Shown: in pieces, positions 48,919 to 57,991 of the stretch | Numbering within the stretch: the first letter of the stretch is position 1 | Layout of the letters: every line of letters starts with the position of its first letter | NCBI RefSeq assembly: GCF_014489415.1 | Contig: NZ_CP060822.1 | Location: forward strand, 1,684,311 to 1,748,310 | Length of the DNA stretch: 64,000 nt | DNA from: Cylindrospermopsis curvispora GIHE-G1 | GTDB taxonomy: Bacteria > Cyanobacteriota > Cyanobacteriia > Cyanobacteriales > Nostocaceae | Direction: 5' to 3' | The notes under the pieces: model-generated | The model's database searches: none | Told to the model about the DNA's origin: nothing | Seen by the model: the letters and a program-made list of their open reading frames with translations, nothing else | Program-made: the position numbers and the translations under genes

Positions 48919-50670
48919 ATGAATGGATTGGAAAAAAACAAAACAAAACCGGTGGTTATAATTCTCAGTCAGAATAGTCTCATAGTGGCAAAACAAATTG
49001 TTGGTGTTATACCGGGTGCCAAAATATATGGTTTAGCCAATCGTACCTGTGATGTGGATGTGAGCTTTACTGATTTTGGACATACCCTGGGACAATTATT
49101 TGTGACGGGAACCCCCATAATTGGTATATGTGCTGCTGGTATTTTAATTAGAATGCTCGCACCATTAATTACTAATAAAAATCAAGAACCACCTCTATTA
49201 GCTGTAGCAGAAGATGGTAGTGCTGTTGTTCCTCTCTTGGGTGGACTAACTGGAGTAAATGAGTTAGCACGGCAAATAGGAGCCGGTTTAAATATAAAAC
49301 CTGCCATTACAACTACGGGAGATTTAAGATTTCGCACCGCTTTATTATCTCCACCCAGGGGTTATTATTTAGTTAATCCAGACAACGGAAAAAAATTTAT
49401 AGCTGATTTATTAGCAGGAGCAAAAGTTAAATTACAGGGTATAGCTCCTTGGTTGAGTGGGAGTAATTTGCCCATTGATGACAGGGGAGAATTAACTATT
49501 CAAGTTACGGAAAAAAACCTAATTCCCCCATCTAATTGTTTAGTTTATCATCCCCAAACAGTGGCAGTTGTTTTATCAGCGCTTCACTCACAAACACTCA
49601 ACCACATTCATGAATTATTGGCAAAATCAGAAATTTCCCCTCACGCATTAGCAGTGATAATTGCTCCTCTTACTTTAGCTAATAACTCTATTTTGCAGGA
49701 TATTAGTGAAACTTTTTCCTTACCGGTGAGATTTCTGAACACAAATCAGATCCGGGAACTAACTGATAAAGGATGCAGTTTTCATGAGGCGGTGGTTGGT
49801 GCTAGTATGATCATAAATAATGCCTATCATACATACTTTCATTCACCATTTTCTCCAATTACCCTCAGCATTGCTCACGAAATTATTTCCCCAGAAACTA
49901 TTGGACAACCAAGAGGAAAACTGGCCATCATCGGTACAGGTCCTGGGGGAATACAATGGATGTCCCCCCAAGTGCAGGAAATTCTCCACAATGCTACTGA
50001 TTTAGTAGGCTATAAAACTTATATCAATCTCATTGGTTCCTTAGCTGATGGTAAAAACATACATGAATCAGACAACCGAGAAGAAGAATCCCGCGCCAAA
50101 AAAGCCCTAGATTTAGCAGCTCAAGGACGATATGTGGCAGTGGTTTCTTCAGGAGATCCAGGTATTTATGCCATGGCTACAGCAGTTTTTGATGTGCTGA
50201 GCCAATATGACCAACCAGAATGGCAAACAATTGATATTCAAGTTGCTCCAGGTATTTCTGCTATGCAGGCCACTGCTGCTGCGGTTGGCGCCCCCCTAGG
50301 TCATGATTTTTGTGTAATTTCTCTCTCGGATATTTTAAAGCCTTGGGAAATCATAGCTAGGCGAATTACTAATGCTGCTCAGGGGGATTTTGTCATCGCA
50401 TTTTATAATCCAATTTCCCAAACCAGAACTTGGCAATTGACAGCAGCTAGGGATATATTATTAAAATATAGGAAACCCCATACTCCTGTAATATTAGGAC
50501 GTAATATTGGTAGACCAGGAGAAATTTTAAAAGTCATAAGTTTACAAGACTTAGAACCTACGGATGCGGATATGCGAACTTTAATTATTGTTGGCTCTTC
50601 CCATACTAAAAAAATAGAGTCTCCCCTGGAGAAAATCTGGGTTTACACATCAAGGCGCTACTCAGTATAG
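48919..50670 (+). CDS. cobJ: Fused CbiG / precorrin-3B C17-methyltransferase (CobJ)
   Basis: This 583-residue fusion has two parts. Residues ~1-325 form a CbiG-like part (GICAAGILIRMLAPLI, AVAEDGSAVVPLLGGLTGVN). Residues ~331-583 form a CobJ/CbiH methyltransferase (GKLAIIGTGPGGIQWMSP, VVSSGDPGIYAMA, APGISAMQATAAAVGAP). CobJ methylates precorrin-3B at C-17 and contracts the ring. CbiG in anaerobic pathways opens the delta-lactone. Fusions of the two are known in cyanobacteria. Having CobG and a CbiG domain in one operon mixes aerobic and anaerobic pathway parts. It lies 69 bp after cobI and is probably the operon's last gene. Confidence 0.92.
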   Translation: MNGLEKNKTKPVVIILSQNSLIVAKQIVGVIPGAKIYGLANRTCDVDVSFTDFGHTLGQLFVTGTPIIGICAAGILIRMLAPLITNKNQEPPLLAVAEDGSAVVPLLGGLTGVNELARQIGAGLNIKPAITTTGDLRFRTALLSPPRGYYLVNPDNGKKFIADLLAGAKVKLQGIAPWLSGSNLPIDDRGELTIQVTEKNLIPPSNCLVYHPQTVAVVLSALHSQTLNHIHELLAKSEISPHALAVIIAPLTLANNSILQDISETFSLPVRFLNTNQIRELTDKGCSFHEAVVGASMIINNAYHTYFHSPFSPITLSIAHEIISPETIGQPRGKLAIIGTGPGGIQWMSPQVQEILHNATDLVGYKTYINLIGSLADGKNIHESDNREEESRAKKALDLAAQGRYVAVVSSGDPGIYAMATAVFDVLSQYDQPEWQTIDIQVAPGISAMQATAAAVGAPLGHDFCVISLSDILKPWEIIARRITNAAQGDFVIAFYNPISQTRTWQLTAARDILLKYRKPHTPVILGRNIGRPGEILKVISLQDLEPTDADMRTLIIVGSSHTKKIESPLEKIWVYTSRRYSV

Positions 50671-50960
50671 TTTAAGTATTTCTTAGGTTACACAATTCTC
50701 ATAATTACTGTAATTATGTCTAATTAAATGCTGCCAAACCCTTGATTTTTTCCTCATAATCGTCAAACATAAAAGCATCATGTTCCATCCATGATTGTAG
50801 CCAACAAAAGTAACAACAAGCCCTGATGTATGTCCGCATTCGCGGACATTTTATTGACCACTTTAATAAAAATAACCTAAAGTTAACCCCAATTAGTCAA
50901 AGGAAGGATTACAATCGATTCGGACAGACTCTAACTCTAATAAAGGAGGGCCATAAAAGT

Positions 50961-51101
50961 ATGTCCGACTTGAATCGCGGAATTATGAAGTTTGAGGGTG
51001 CAGACTCTCCTAAGCTAGTAATGGTATCTACTGTATTGGTATTAGGTTCTATAGCAGTACTCATTATCTGGGCTTTGGGATCAGCATACGCATTAGGCTA
51101 A
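50961..51101 (+). CDS. 46-residue single-pass membrane protein
   Basis: The protein MSDLNRGIMKFEGADSPKLV and onward has one strong transmembrane helix (STVLVLGSIAVLIIWALGSA) and a short extramembrane N-terminus. ATG 50961 is chosen because an AAAGGAGGG Shine-Dalgarno tract lies at 50942-50950. The frame extends upstream to ATG 50826 with no support. The size, helix and strong ribosome site resemble small subunits or assembly factors of thylakoid complexes, but I do not recognise the family with confidence. It is followed by a stable hairpin. Confidence 0.7.
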   Translation: MSDLNRGIMKFEGADSPKLVMVSTVLVLGSIAVLIIWALGSAYALG

Positions 51102-51123
51102 GTCTATTAAGATTTCGATTAAG

Positions 51124-51171
51124 CCTGTAGCTTTCCCATACTTTTTAGGCACGGATGGTGGGAGCTACAGG
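51124..51171 (+). terminator. Stem-loop after the small membrane protein gene
   Basis: CCTGTAGCT at 51124-51132 pairs with AGCTACAGG at 51163-51171, extended by CCCA (51135-51138) with TGGG (51159-51162). It lies 23 bp after the stop. There is no T-run, so it may be a terminator or a 3' stabilising hairpin. Confidence 0.5.
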
Positions 51172-51428
51172 TACTCCCAAATGTGTTGCTGGACTTATCA
51201 GGTAAGATTGTAATCTAAGTGCTATGATAAGTCCTATGAGAAAAACATCGGTTTTATGGAAAATTCCCATTGATCCTATTAAATAATCATATTTGAGATT
51301 TTGGAGTGGATAATTTCAGTTGTCATACTACTATAATTATTACATTAGTCTACAAGAACTTACCTTGCCAAAACCTAACCTAGTTTTCAAGTAAGAATAC
51401 ATTACACACAACAATAAATATTTATATA
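51172..51428. other. Spacer upstream of the PlsY/PEP-synthase-like gene
   Basis: About 260 bp of AT-rich non-coding sequence. It should hold the promoter of the following gene. No repeat or RNA element is recognised. Confidence 0.4.
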
Positions 51429-54317
51429 ATGTCTCAGCTTTGGGGTTTATTAGTTATTTTAATTACTTGTCCACTCTTGGGCGCAATGCCAATAATTGCT
51501 TGGATAACCCAAATCATCCAGGGTAGGCGATTAGAACAGGTGGGTACTGGTAATCTTAGTGTGGCAGCAGCATTTTATCACGGAGGAAGAGTAGTAGGTG
51601 TTTTAGCAGTGCTCTCGGAAGCTTTGAAGGGAATTGCTGCTGTGTTAATTACTCGCATCTTCTTCCCCCAAGGGTCCTTCTGGGAATTAATTGCTCTCAT
51701 TGCCTTAGTCATAGGTAGATACACTTTCACCAGGGGTGCAGGAACTACCAATGTGGCCTGGGGATTTTTGCTCCATGACCCATTAATAGCAGGATGTGTC
51801 ACTTTGTCAGCAGCTATTGGCTTTCTCCTTCTCCGTTCTAGACAGGTAATCCAATTTGGGGTGCTGATTTTATTTCCTGTGCTGGTGGCCTTCCTCCATG
51901 GTCAAGACCTCAGTAAAATTATTGCCGCCTTTACTTTGGCTGGTTTAATGGGGTGGATTTATCAACAAATCCCTGATGACCTGGAATTACCACCCCAGGG
52001 AGCACAGCTGCCAGTTAAACCAATAATGGAATATTTAAGTGGTAGTAAACCAAATATTATTACCTTAGATGATGTGTTAGATCCCGACGTATTTGGTGCT
52101 AAATCCGCTACATTATCACAGATTAAGCGCCGGGGTTACTCCGTACCTAAAGGTTGGGTTTTAGCTCCTTTTGACGATCCTAGTCAGTTGATTAATTTCC
52201 TCCAACCATCTCCATTGTCACCCCTGGTAGTTCGCTCTTCTGCTATTGGTGAGGACTCCCAACAGGCATCCGCAGCTGGACAATATACAACAGTGTTAAA
52301 TGTTACTAGCAAGCAAGGTTTAAGTCTGGCGATCGCAGAGGTTAAGAGATCCTACAATAGTGAGAATGCGGTAAAGTATAGACAGGATTTAGGAGTAAAG
52401 GATGTGGGCATGGCTGTACTAATCCAACCTCAGATACAAAGTGTTTATTCGGGGGTAGCATTTAGTCGTGATCCCATTTCTCAACAGGGGGATGCAGTAG
52501 TAATTGAGGCTGTGGTAGGAACTCCAGAGCAAGTAGTTTCTGGGAAGGTAACACCCGAACAATATCGTCTGTTTGTGTTGGGGGAAGATAAATTATCTAC
52601 GGTGCAATTTGAGGGAGAGGGAAAAATTCCTCAGTCATTAATCAAACAAGTAGCCTATCTGGCCAGAAGGGTAGAAAACAATTATTATGGCATTCCCCAG
52701 GATATAGAGTGGAGTTATGATGGGCAAACCCTGTGGATCTTGCAAGCTCGACCAATTACCACCCTAGTGCCCATCTGGACAAGGAAAATAGCTGCTGAGG
52801 TGATTCCCGGTGTGATCCGTCCCCTAACTTGGTCGATTAATTTACCTTTAACCTGTGGAGTATGGGGAAAACTATTCACTATAGTTTTAGGAGAGCGTGG
52901 TTCTGGTCTAGACTTTACCAAAATGGCTACGCTTCACTACTCCAGGGCCTACTTTAATGCTTCCTTGTTGGGTGAAGTCTTCCTGGCCATGGGGTTACCG
53001 CCAGAAAGTTTAGAGTTTTTAACCAGGGGTGGGAAAATAAGTCGTCCCCCCCTAGCTTCGACTTTCAAGAACTTACCGGGATTACTCAAACTATTGCAAC
53101 GGGAAATTGGTTTAGAAAAGCAGTTTAAATTGGATTACTCCCGACTCTTTCTTCCTGGAATGACACAATTAGCTAATGAGTCTTTGGGGGAATTATCACC
53201 ATCTCAACTCTTGAATAGGGTAGACCAAATTCTGGATTTATTGGAAAAGGCCACCTACTATAGTATTTTATCCCCTTTAAGTGCTGCTATCCGCCAGAAA
53301 TTATTCCGTGTCAAAGATGAAGAAATTGATCACAGTAGCGCTCCTGAAATATCATCATTGCAATCGTTACAACGTCTAGCCATAGCGGCGAAAGATCTAT
53401 TACCTGATTTAAAACCTGAAAGAGTTTTTGATCAGTTGGCAGAAACCACTTCAGGTCAAAGCATTTTAGAAGAATTCCAGGAGGTGTTAGAAGAGTATGG
53501 TTATTTAAGTCAAGTAGCAACTGATATTGCTGTGCCCAGGTGGAAGGAACAACCGGACTTATTTAAGCAAATGTTCATACAGATCTTAGAAACCGATGAA
53601 GTTATCAGTAACCAGGGATCCGCAAAACGCCAACAGGGCAATGTTCAAAATCGTGTCAACTTAAAAGGAACAGTCACTGAAGTTTATTCTCGACTTCTGG
53701 CCGAATTACGCTGGACATTCTTGGCTTTGGAAAAGACCTGGTTAGCATCTAATCTATTAACAACACCGGGAGACATTTTCTATTTAAACCTAGGCGAGAT
53801 TAGACGTTTAGTTGCTGATGCAGATCCACAACTAACGGAACAACTAGTAAAATTGTTAGCCAGCAGGCGATCGCAGTTTGGGCAAGATGGTGAAATTGGC
53901 CAAATTCCGGCGGTGGTTTATGGTAACAATCCCCCCTACCCCATGGCTAACAGTAGACCAGTGAATGTTTCTGACCGAGTTTTGGTAGGAATTCCAGCCA
54001 GTCGGGGACAAGCCATAGGAAAAGTGAAGATAGTGCGCAATTTCCAAGAAGCAGGGGAAATTAATAAACAGACAATTCTAGTGGTACCTTATACAGATTC
54101 TGGGTGGGCGACCATTTTAGTTCGTGCTGGTGGGGTGATTGCTGAAACTGGTGGCAAACTTTCCCATGGTGCAATCGTGGCCAGAGAATATGGTATTCCT
54201 GCGGTTATGGATATACATGGAGCTACTGATTTATTACGAGATGGTCAAAAAGTACGCATTGATGGTTCCCGGGGGACCGTAGAAATGGGAAGACTTCCTG
54301 AACCAGGATCCAATTGA
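51429..54317 (+). CDS. Fusion of a PlsY-like acyltransferase domain and a PEP-synthase/PPDK-like protein
   Basis: This 962-residue protein has two modules. Residues ~1-190 are a multi-pass PlsY-like membrane domain (QVGTGNLSVAAAFYHGGRVVGVL, resembling the GSGNxGaTN region of glycerol-3-phosphate acyltransferase). Residues ~210-960 are PEP synthase/pyruvate phosphate dikinase-like, with an ATP-grasp part (SPLVVRSSAIGEDSQQASAA, VIEAVVGTPEQVVSG, DIEWSYDG) and a C-terminal swivelling domain with TGGKLSHGAIVAREYGIPAV, which includes the phospho-His. The family occurs in cyanobacteria. The fused activity is not established, and a role in membrane lipid or phosphoryl transfer is inference. The PlsY glycerophosphate motif is only partly conserved. 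Confidence 0.75.
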   Translation: MSQLWGLLVILITCPLLGAMPIIAWITQIIQGRRLEQVGTGNLSVAAAFYHGGRVVGVLAVLSEALKGIAAVLITRIFFPQGSFWELIALIALVIGRYTFTRGAGTTNVAWGFLLHDPLIAGCVTLSAAIGFLLLRSRQVIQFGVLILFPVLVAFLHGQDLSKIIAAFTLAGLMGWIYQQIPDDLELPPQGAQLPVKPIMEYLSGSKPNIITLDDVLDPDVFGAKSATLSQIKRRGYSVPKGWVLAPFDDPSQLINFLQPSPLSPLVVRSSAIGEDSQQASAAGQYTTVLNVTSKQGLSLAIAEVKRSYNSENAVKYRQDLGVKDVGMAVLIQPQIQSVYSGVAFSRDPISQQGDAVVIEAVVGTPEQVVSGKVTPEQYRLFVLGEDKLSTVQFEGEGKIPQSLIKQVAYLARRVENNYYGIPQDIEWSYDGQTLWILQARPITTLVPIWTRKIAAEVIPGVIRPLTWSINLPLTCGVWGKLFTIVLGERGSGLDFTKMATLHYSRAYFNASLLGEVFLAMGLPPESLEFLTRGGKISRPPLASTFKNLPGLLKLLQREIGLEKQFKLDYSRLFLPGMTQLANESLGELSPSQLLNRVDQILDLLEKATYYSILSPLSAAIRQKLFRVKDEEIDHSSAPEISSLQSLQRLAIAAKDLLPDLKPERVFDQLAETTSGQSILEEFQEVLEEYGYLSQVATDIAVPRWKEQPDLFKQMFIQILETDEVISNQGSAKRQQGNVQNRVNLKGTVTEVYSRLLAELRWTFLALEKTWLASNLLTTPGDIFYLNLGEIRRLVADADPQLTEQLVKLLASRRSQFGQDGEIGQIPAVVYGNNPPYPMANSRPVNVSDRVLVGIPASRGQAIGKVKIVRNFQEAGEINKQTILVVPYTDSGWATILVRAGGVIAETGGKLSHGAIVAREYGIPAVMDIHGATDLLRDGQKVRIDGSRGTVEMGRLPEPGSN

Positions 54318-54478
54318 CTTAATTAGCCTTTTGTGTTCCCCCTTCTGACCCTTGGAAGTCCTAAAGCGCTACATTCAGGAACAAGAAAAGCCATCAAGGA
54401 CGGGGTTTTTAGACCCAAATTTTTGATAATCTATTGTTTAAACTTACATTATTATTTATTATTTAGGTGTAAATTTCT

Positions 54479-55000
54479 ATGGTTTTGCCCATGAGTCGTC
54501 TGTCTATTTTCGTAGACGGAAACAACATGTTCTATGCTCAACAAAAAAATGGCTGGTTTTTTGACCCGCGACGAGTGTTAGAATATTTCAAGAACGAACA
54601 ACCTGAAACAACATTAATCAATGCTTTTTGGTACACTGGTTTAAAAGATCCTCAAGACCAACGTGGTTTCCGGGATGCACTCATTAGTCTGGGATATACG
54701 GTACGCACGAAAATCCTCAAGGAATACTATGATGATGTTTCTGGCCGTTATTCACAAAAAGCAAATTTGGATATTGAAATTGTTGTGGATATGTTCAATA
54801 CCGTCGATCAGTATGACCGAGTAGTTTTATTTAGTGGAGATGGTGACTTTGAAAGGGCAATTGAGCTCTTACGCTCTAAAAATACCCATATTACCGTTGT
54901 GTCTACAGAGGGCATGATTGCCCGAGAGTTACGTAATGCTACTGATAGATATATAGACCTGAACGATATTAGAGATCAAATAGAAAAAACCGAAGCTTAG
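54479..55000 (+). CDS. NYN-domain (LabA/DUF88-like) protein
   Basis: This 173-residue protein has the PIN-like NYN fold: LSIFVDGNNMFYAQQK with the conserved Asp, then KANLDIEIVVDMF and VVLFSGDGDFERAI, supplying the acidic metal site of LabA/NYN nucleases. In Synechococcus the homologue LabA takes part in circadian output repression. Other NYN proteins are RNases. Which applies here is unknown. ATG 54479 is used because AGGTG at 54465-54469 is well spaced, and ATG 54491 is the alternative. The protein is highly conserved and intact. It is monocistronic, upstream of leuA. Confidence 0.85.
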   Translation: MVLPMSRLSIFVDGNNMFYAQQKNGWFFDPRRVLEYFKNEQPETTLINAFWYTGLKDPQDQRGFRDALISLGYTVRTKILKEYYDDVSGRYSQKANLDIEIVVDMFNTVDQYDRVVLFSGDGDFERAIELLRSKNTHITVVSTEGMIARELRNATDRYIDLNDIRDQIEKTEA

Positions 55001-55067
55001 TAGAATTACACCTAATCTAGGCAGTGTCAAAAAGCAACAGTTAGATATGAATAAGGAGTCAGTAACT

Positions 55068-55112
55068 ATGAGTGGGAATCAATGGATCGGTCGAACCGGG
55101 CCGAGTCCCTAA
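55068..55112 (+). CDS. Candidate 14-residue micro-ORF upstream of leuA
   Basis: ATG 55068 begins the peptide MSGNQWIGRTGPSP, ending at TAA 55110-55112. A strong AAGGAG site lies at 55053-55058, nine bases before the start. It is located 165 bp upstream of leuA. It contains no leucine codon, so it is not a classical leu attenuator peptide. The unusually GC-rich coding stretch in an AT-rich spacer and the good ribosome site argue for translation. Confidence 0.4.
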   Translation: MSGNQWIGRTGPSP

Positions 55113-55276
55113 CCGCCAATTGATAAATTTGCTGGTTATTTAAAATTTAATTATACATCAGCTAGTTTTAAACTATTAATTCTACATTCTTTAAACTGAC
55201 TCTTACATTCCTTTTAATAAAGTTCAAGGTATTTTAACCTTTACCAATTAGTTAACTTAAAACCAGATCGAAACCA

Positions 55277-56869
55277 ATGAACAATCAAGCGGATAGAATT
55301 ATCATCTTTGATACCACCCTGCGAGATGGAGAGCAGTGTCCAGGAGCTACCTTAAACATTGAAGAAAAGCTGGTTATAGCCAAACAGTTGTCACGTTTGG
55401 GGGTAGATGTGATTGAAGCTGGTTTTGCCTTTGCCAGTCCGGGGGATTTTGCCGCAGTGAGCAAAATTGCTGAGACTGTAGGCTTGCCAGAGGGTCCGAT
55501 TATTTGTAGTTTGGCTAGAGCTAAACAGGATGATATTAAAACAGCAGCAGCAGCTATTAAACCAGCAGCTAAGGGTCGAATTCATACTTTTATAGCTACT
55601 TCTGATATTCACCTGCAGTACAAGTTGAAGAAGACTCGCCCAGAAGTTGTATCTATAGCTCGAGACATGGTAGCATATGCCAGGAGCTTCACTAATGATG
55701 TGGAATTTTCCCCTGAAGACGCTGGTAGATCGGACCCAGAATTTTTGTATGAGGTTTTAACCGAGGTGATAGCTGCTGGTGCAACCACGGTTAATATTCC
55801 TGATACGGTGGGTTATACCACTCCTGGAGAGTTTGGCAATTTGATTAGGGGGATTAAAGAAAATGTTCCCAATATAAACCAGGCTATCATTTCTGTGCAC
55901 GGACATAATGACCTAGGTCTGGCGGTTGCTAACTTCTTAGAAGCAGTAAAGAATGGTGCTAGACAGCTGGAATGTACTATCAATGGCATTGGTGAAAGAG
56001 CTGGTAATGCTGCTTTAGAAGAATTGGTCATGGGTCTTCATGTCAGACGACAATATTTTAATCCGTTCTTTGGTAGACCTGCTGATTCGGAAGCGCCTTT
56101 AACCAATATTGACACCAGACAAATATATAAGACTTCTCGATTGGTTTCCAATTTAACGGGAATGTTGGTACAACCCAACAAAGCCATAGTCGGTGCTAAT
56201 GCTTTTGCCCATGAATCTGGTATTCACCAAGATGGGGTACTCAAGAATAAACTCACTTATGAGATTATGGATGCCCAGTTGATTGGATTAACCGACAACC
56301 AAATAGTATTGGGTAAACATTCGGGCAGAAATGCCTTTAGATCCCGATTAAAAGAATTGGGCTTTGAATTGTCGGAAAATGATCTCAATAGGGCATTTAT
56401 TCGTTTTAAGGATGTAGCAGACAAAAAGAAGGAAATCTCAGATTGGGATTTGGAAGCTATTGTTAATGATGAAATTAAACAAGTTCCCGATTTGTTTAAA
56501 GTTGAATTGGTGCAGGTTTCCTGTGGTAGCAATGCTAAACCCACTGCTACCGTAACTCTTCGCACTCCGGATGGTCAAGAACTGACTGATGCGGCCATCG
56601 GTACGGGACCAGTGGACGCAGTTTATAAGGCTATCAATCGAGTGGTGAATGTGCCTAATGATCTGATAGAATTTTCTGTGCAATCGGTGACAGCTGGAAT
56701 TGATGCTTTGGGAGAGGTAACCATTCGTCTGCGTTACGAGTCCCGCGTATTTTCTGGTCATGCAGCTAATACAGATATAATTGTAGCTTCAGCTCAGGCT
56801 TATGTGAATGCTTTAAATAGGCTATATGCAGCTATAAATCAAAAAACAACTCAAGAGGTTACGGCTTAA
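55277..56869 (+). CDS. leuA: 2-isopropylmalate synthase (LeuA)
   Basis: This 530-residue enzyme condenses acetyl-CoA and 2-oxoisovalerate, the first committed step of leucine synthesis. Motifs are [16 protein letters not shown] (HMGL-like signature), [16 protein letters not shown] (HxH metal ligands), [12 protein letters not shown], and [14 protein letters not shown]. The C-terminal ~120 residues form the LeuA dimer/allosteric domain ([26 protein letters not shown]), so feedback inhibition by leucine is expected. The length is typical. About 275 bp of upstream spacer contains a candidate micro-ORF. Confidence 0.96.
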   Translation: MNNQADRIIIFDTTLRDGEQCPGATLNIEEKLVIAKQLSRLGVDVIEAGFAFASPGDFAAVSKIAETVGLPEGPIICSLARAKQDDIKTAAAAIKPAAKGRIHTFIATSDIHLQYKLKKTRPEVVSIARDMVAYARSFTNDVEFSPEDAGRSDPEFLYEVLTEVIAAGATTVNIPDTVGYTTPGEFGNLIRGIKENVPNINQAIISVHGHNDLGLAVANFLEAVKNGARQLECTINGIGERAGNAALEELVMGLHVRRQYFNPFFGRPADSEAPLTNIDTRQIYKTSRLVSNLTGMLVQPNKAIVGANAFAHESGIHQDGVLKNKLTYEIMDAQLIGLTDNQIVLGKHSGRNAFRSRLKELGFELSENDLNRAFIRFKDVADKKKEISDWDLEAIVNDEIKQVPDLFKVELVQVSCGSNAKPTATVTLRTPDGQELTDAAIGTGPVDAVYKAINRVVNVPNDLIEFSVQSVTAGIDALGEVTIRLRYESRVFSGHAANTDIIVASAQAYVNALNRLYAAINQKTTQEVTA

Positions 56870-56943
56870 ACGAGAATGGTTAGGGAGTGGTGATTGCTCA
56901 CTAACTCCTGACTTAAACCTAGCTAAACTAACTAAAAATAGCG

Positions 56944-57990
56944 ATGAAAGCACAAGTATTTAGAGGCGTAAATCAGTTATCCTACGAAGAAGTTCCAGTC
57001 CCTAATTTAGCACCAGAGGAAGTACTAGTGCAAGTAAGAGTGGTGGGTTTATGTCAGTCGGATATTAAAAAGATCCGTTATCCTCTGTATGAACCCCCAC
57101 GGATTTTTGGACACGAAACCGCTGGCACTATTGCCGCAGTGGGTTCTCATGTCAAAGGTTGGAAAGTGGGAGACCGGGTAGCAGTGATGCATCATATACC
57201 CTGTATGCGCTGTGCCTATTGCCTGAATGACAATTTTTCCATGTGCGATGTCTATAAAAATATTTCTACCACAGCAGGTTTTAACCCCAGTGGAGGGGGT
57301 TTTGCCGAATATGTGAAGGTACCAGGTCATATTGTGGAAAACGGGGGTTTAATCCCCATTCCCGACCATATTAGTTTTGAGGAGGCCAGTTTTGTAGAAC
57401 CTACTAATTGCTGTCTAAAAGCTGTAAAAAAAGCTCAAATAGCACCAGGACAAACAGTGTTAATTACTGGAGCAGGTCCCATTGGGTTAATGTTTATTAT
57501 GTTGGTGCAATATTTTGGTGCTAGGGCGATCGCCACGGATCTTTTACCATCCAGAATTGAAAAAGCTATGGAGATAGGAGCAGAAGCAGCATTTGATGCT
57601 CGTGATCCAGACTTGGCTAGAAAAGTCCAAGAGCTGACGGGAGGAATGGGTGCTGATGTGGCATTGTTGGCAGTTCCCAGTGATAAAGCCTTTTTTCAAG
57701 CCTTGAACTGTACCCGCAAGGGTGGCAAAATACTCTTTTTTGCCGAATTCCCCGACGAGGTGGAAATACCCATTAACCCCAATATTCTCTATCGTCGAGA
57801 AATAGACTTAATAGGAAGTTACAGTTCCTCCTATAGGTTACAAAGTCTAGCAGCAGATATAGTTTTTAGTCGCCGCATTAACGTTCAGGCATTAATTAGC
57901 GATCGCTATCCTTTAGAAAACTTACATCAAGCAGTGGAGCAGGCGATCGCACCCACAGCAGAAACCTATAAGATCTTAATTTACCCATGA
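56944..57990 (+). CDS. Zinc-dependent medium-chain dehydrogenase (sorbitol/threonine dehydrogenase type)
   Basis: This 348-residue protein is a member of the MDR superfamily. GLCQSDIKK supplies the catalytic zinc Cys, FGHETAGTIAAVG the catalytic His-Glu, and CMRCAYCLNDNFSMC the four structural zinc cysteines. The nucleotide-binding motif is VLITGAGPIGLMFIMLVQYFG. It probably oxidises a polyol or hydroxy amino acid with NAD(P). The exact substrate cannot be told from sequence. All zinc ligands are present. Its stop abuts the phosphate transporter gene by 1 bp, suggesting co-transcription. Confidence 0.88.
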   Translation: MKAQVFRGVNQLSYEEVPVPNLAPEEVLVQVRVVGLCQSDIKKIRYPLYEPPRIFGHETAGTIAAVGSHVKGWKVGDRVAVMHHIPCMRCAYCLNDNFSMCDVYKNISTTAGFNPSGGGFAEYVKVPGHIVENGGLIPIPDHISFEEASFVEPTNCCLKAVKKAQIAPGQTVLITGAGPIGLMFIMLVQYFGARAIATDLLPSRIEKAMEIGAEAAFDARDPDLARKVQELTGGMGADVALLAVPSDKAFFQALNCTRKGGKILFFAEFPDEVEIPINPNILYRREIDLIGSYSSSYRLQSLAADIVFSRRINVQALISDRYPLENLHQAVEQAIAPTAETYKILIYP

Positions 57991-57991
57991 A

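Noticed and set aside
55068-55112. Classical leucine attenuator peptide
   Set aside because: The peptide has no leucine codons and no clear terminator/antiterminator pair was seen, so it is kept only as a candidate micro-ORF.
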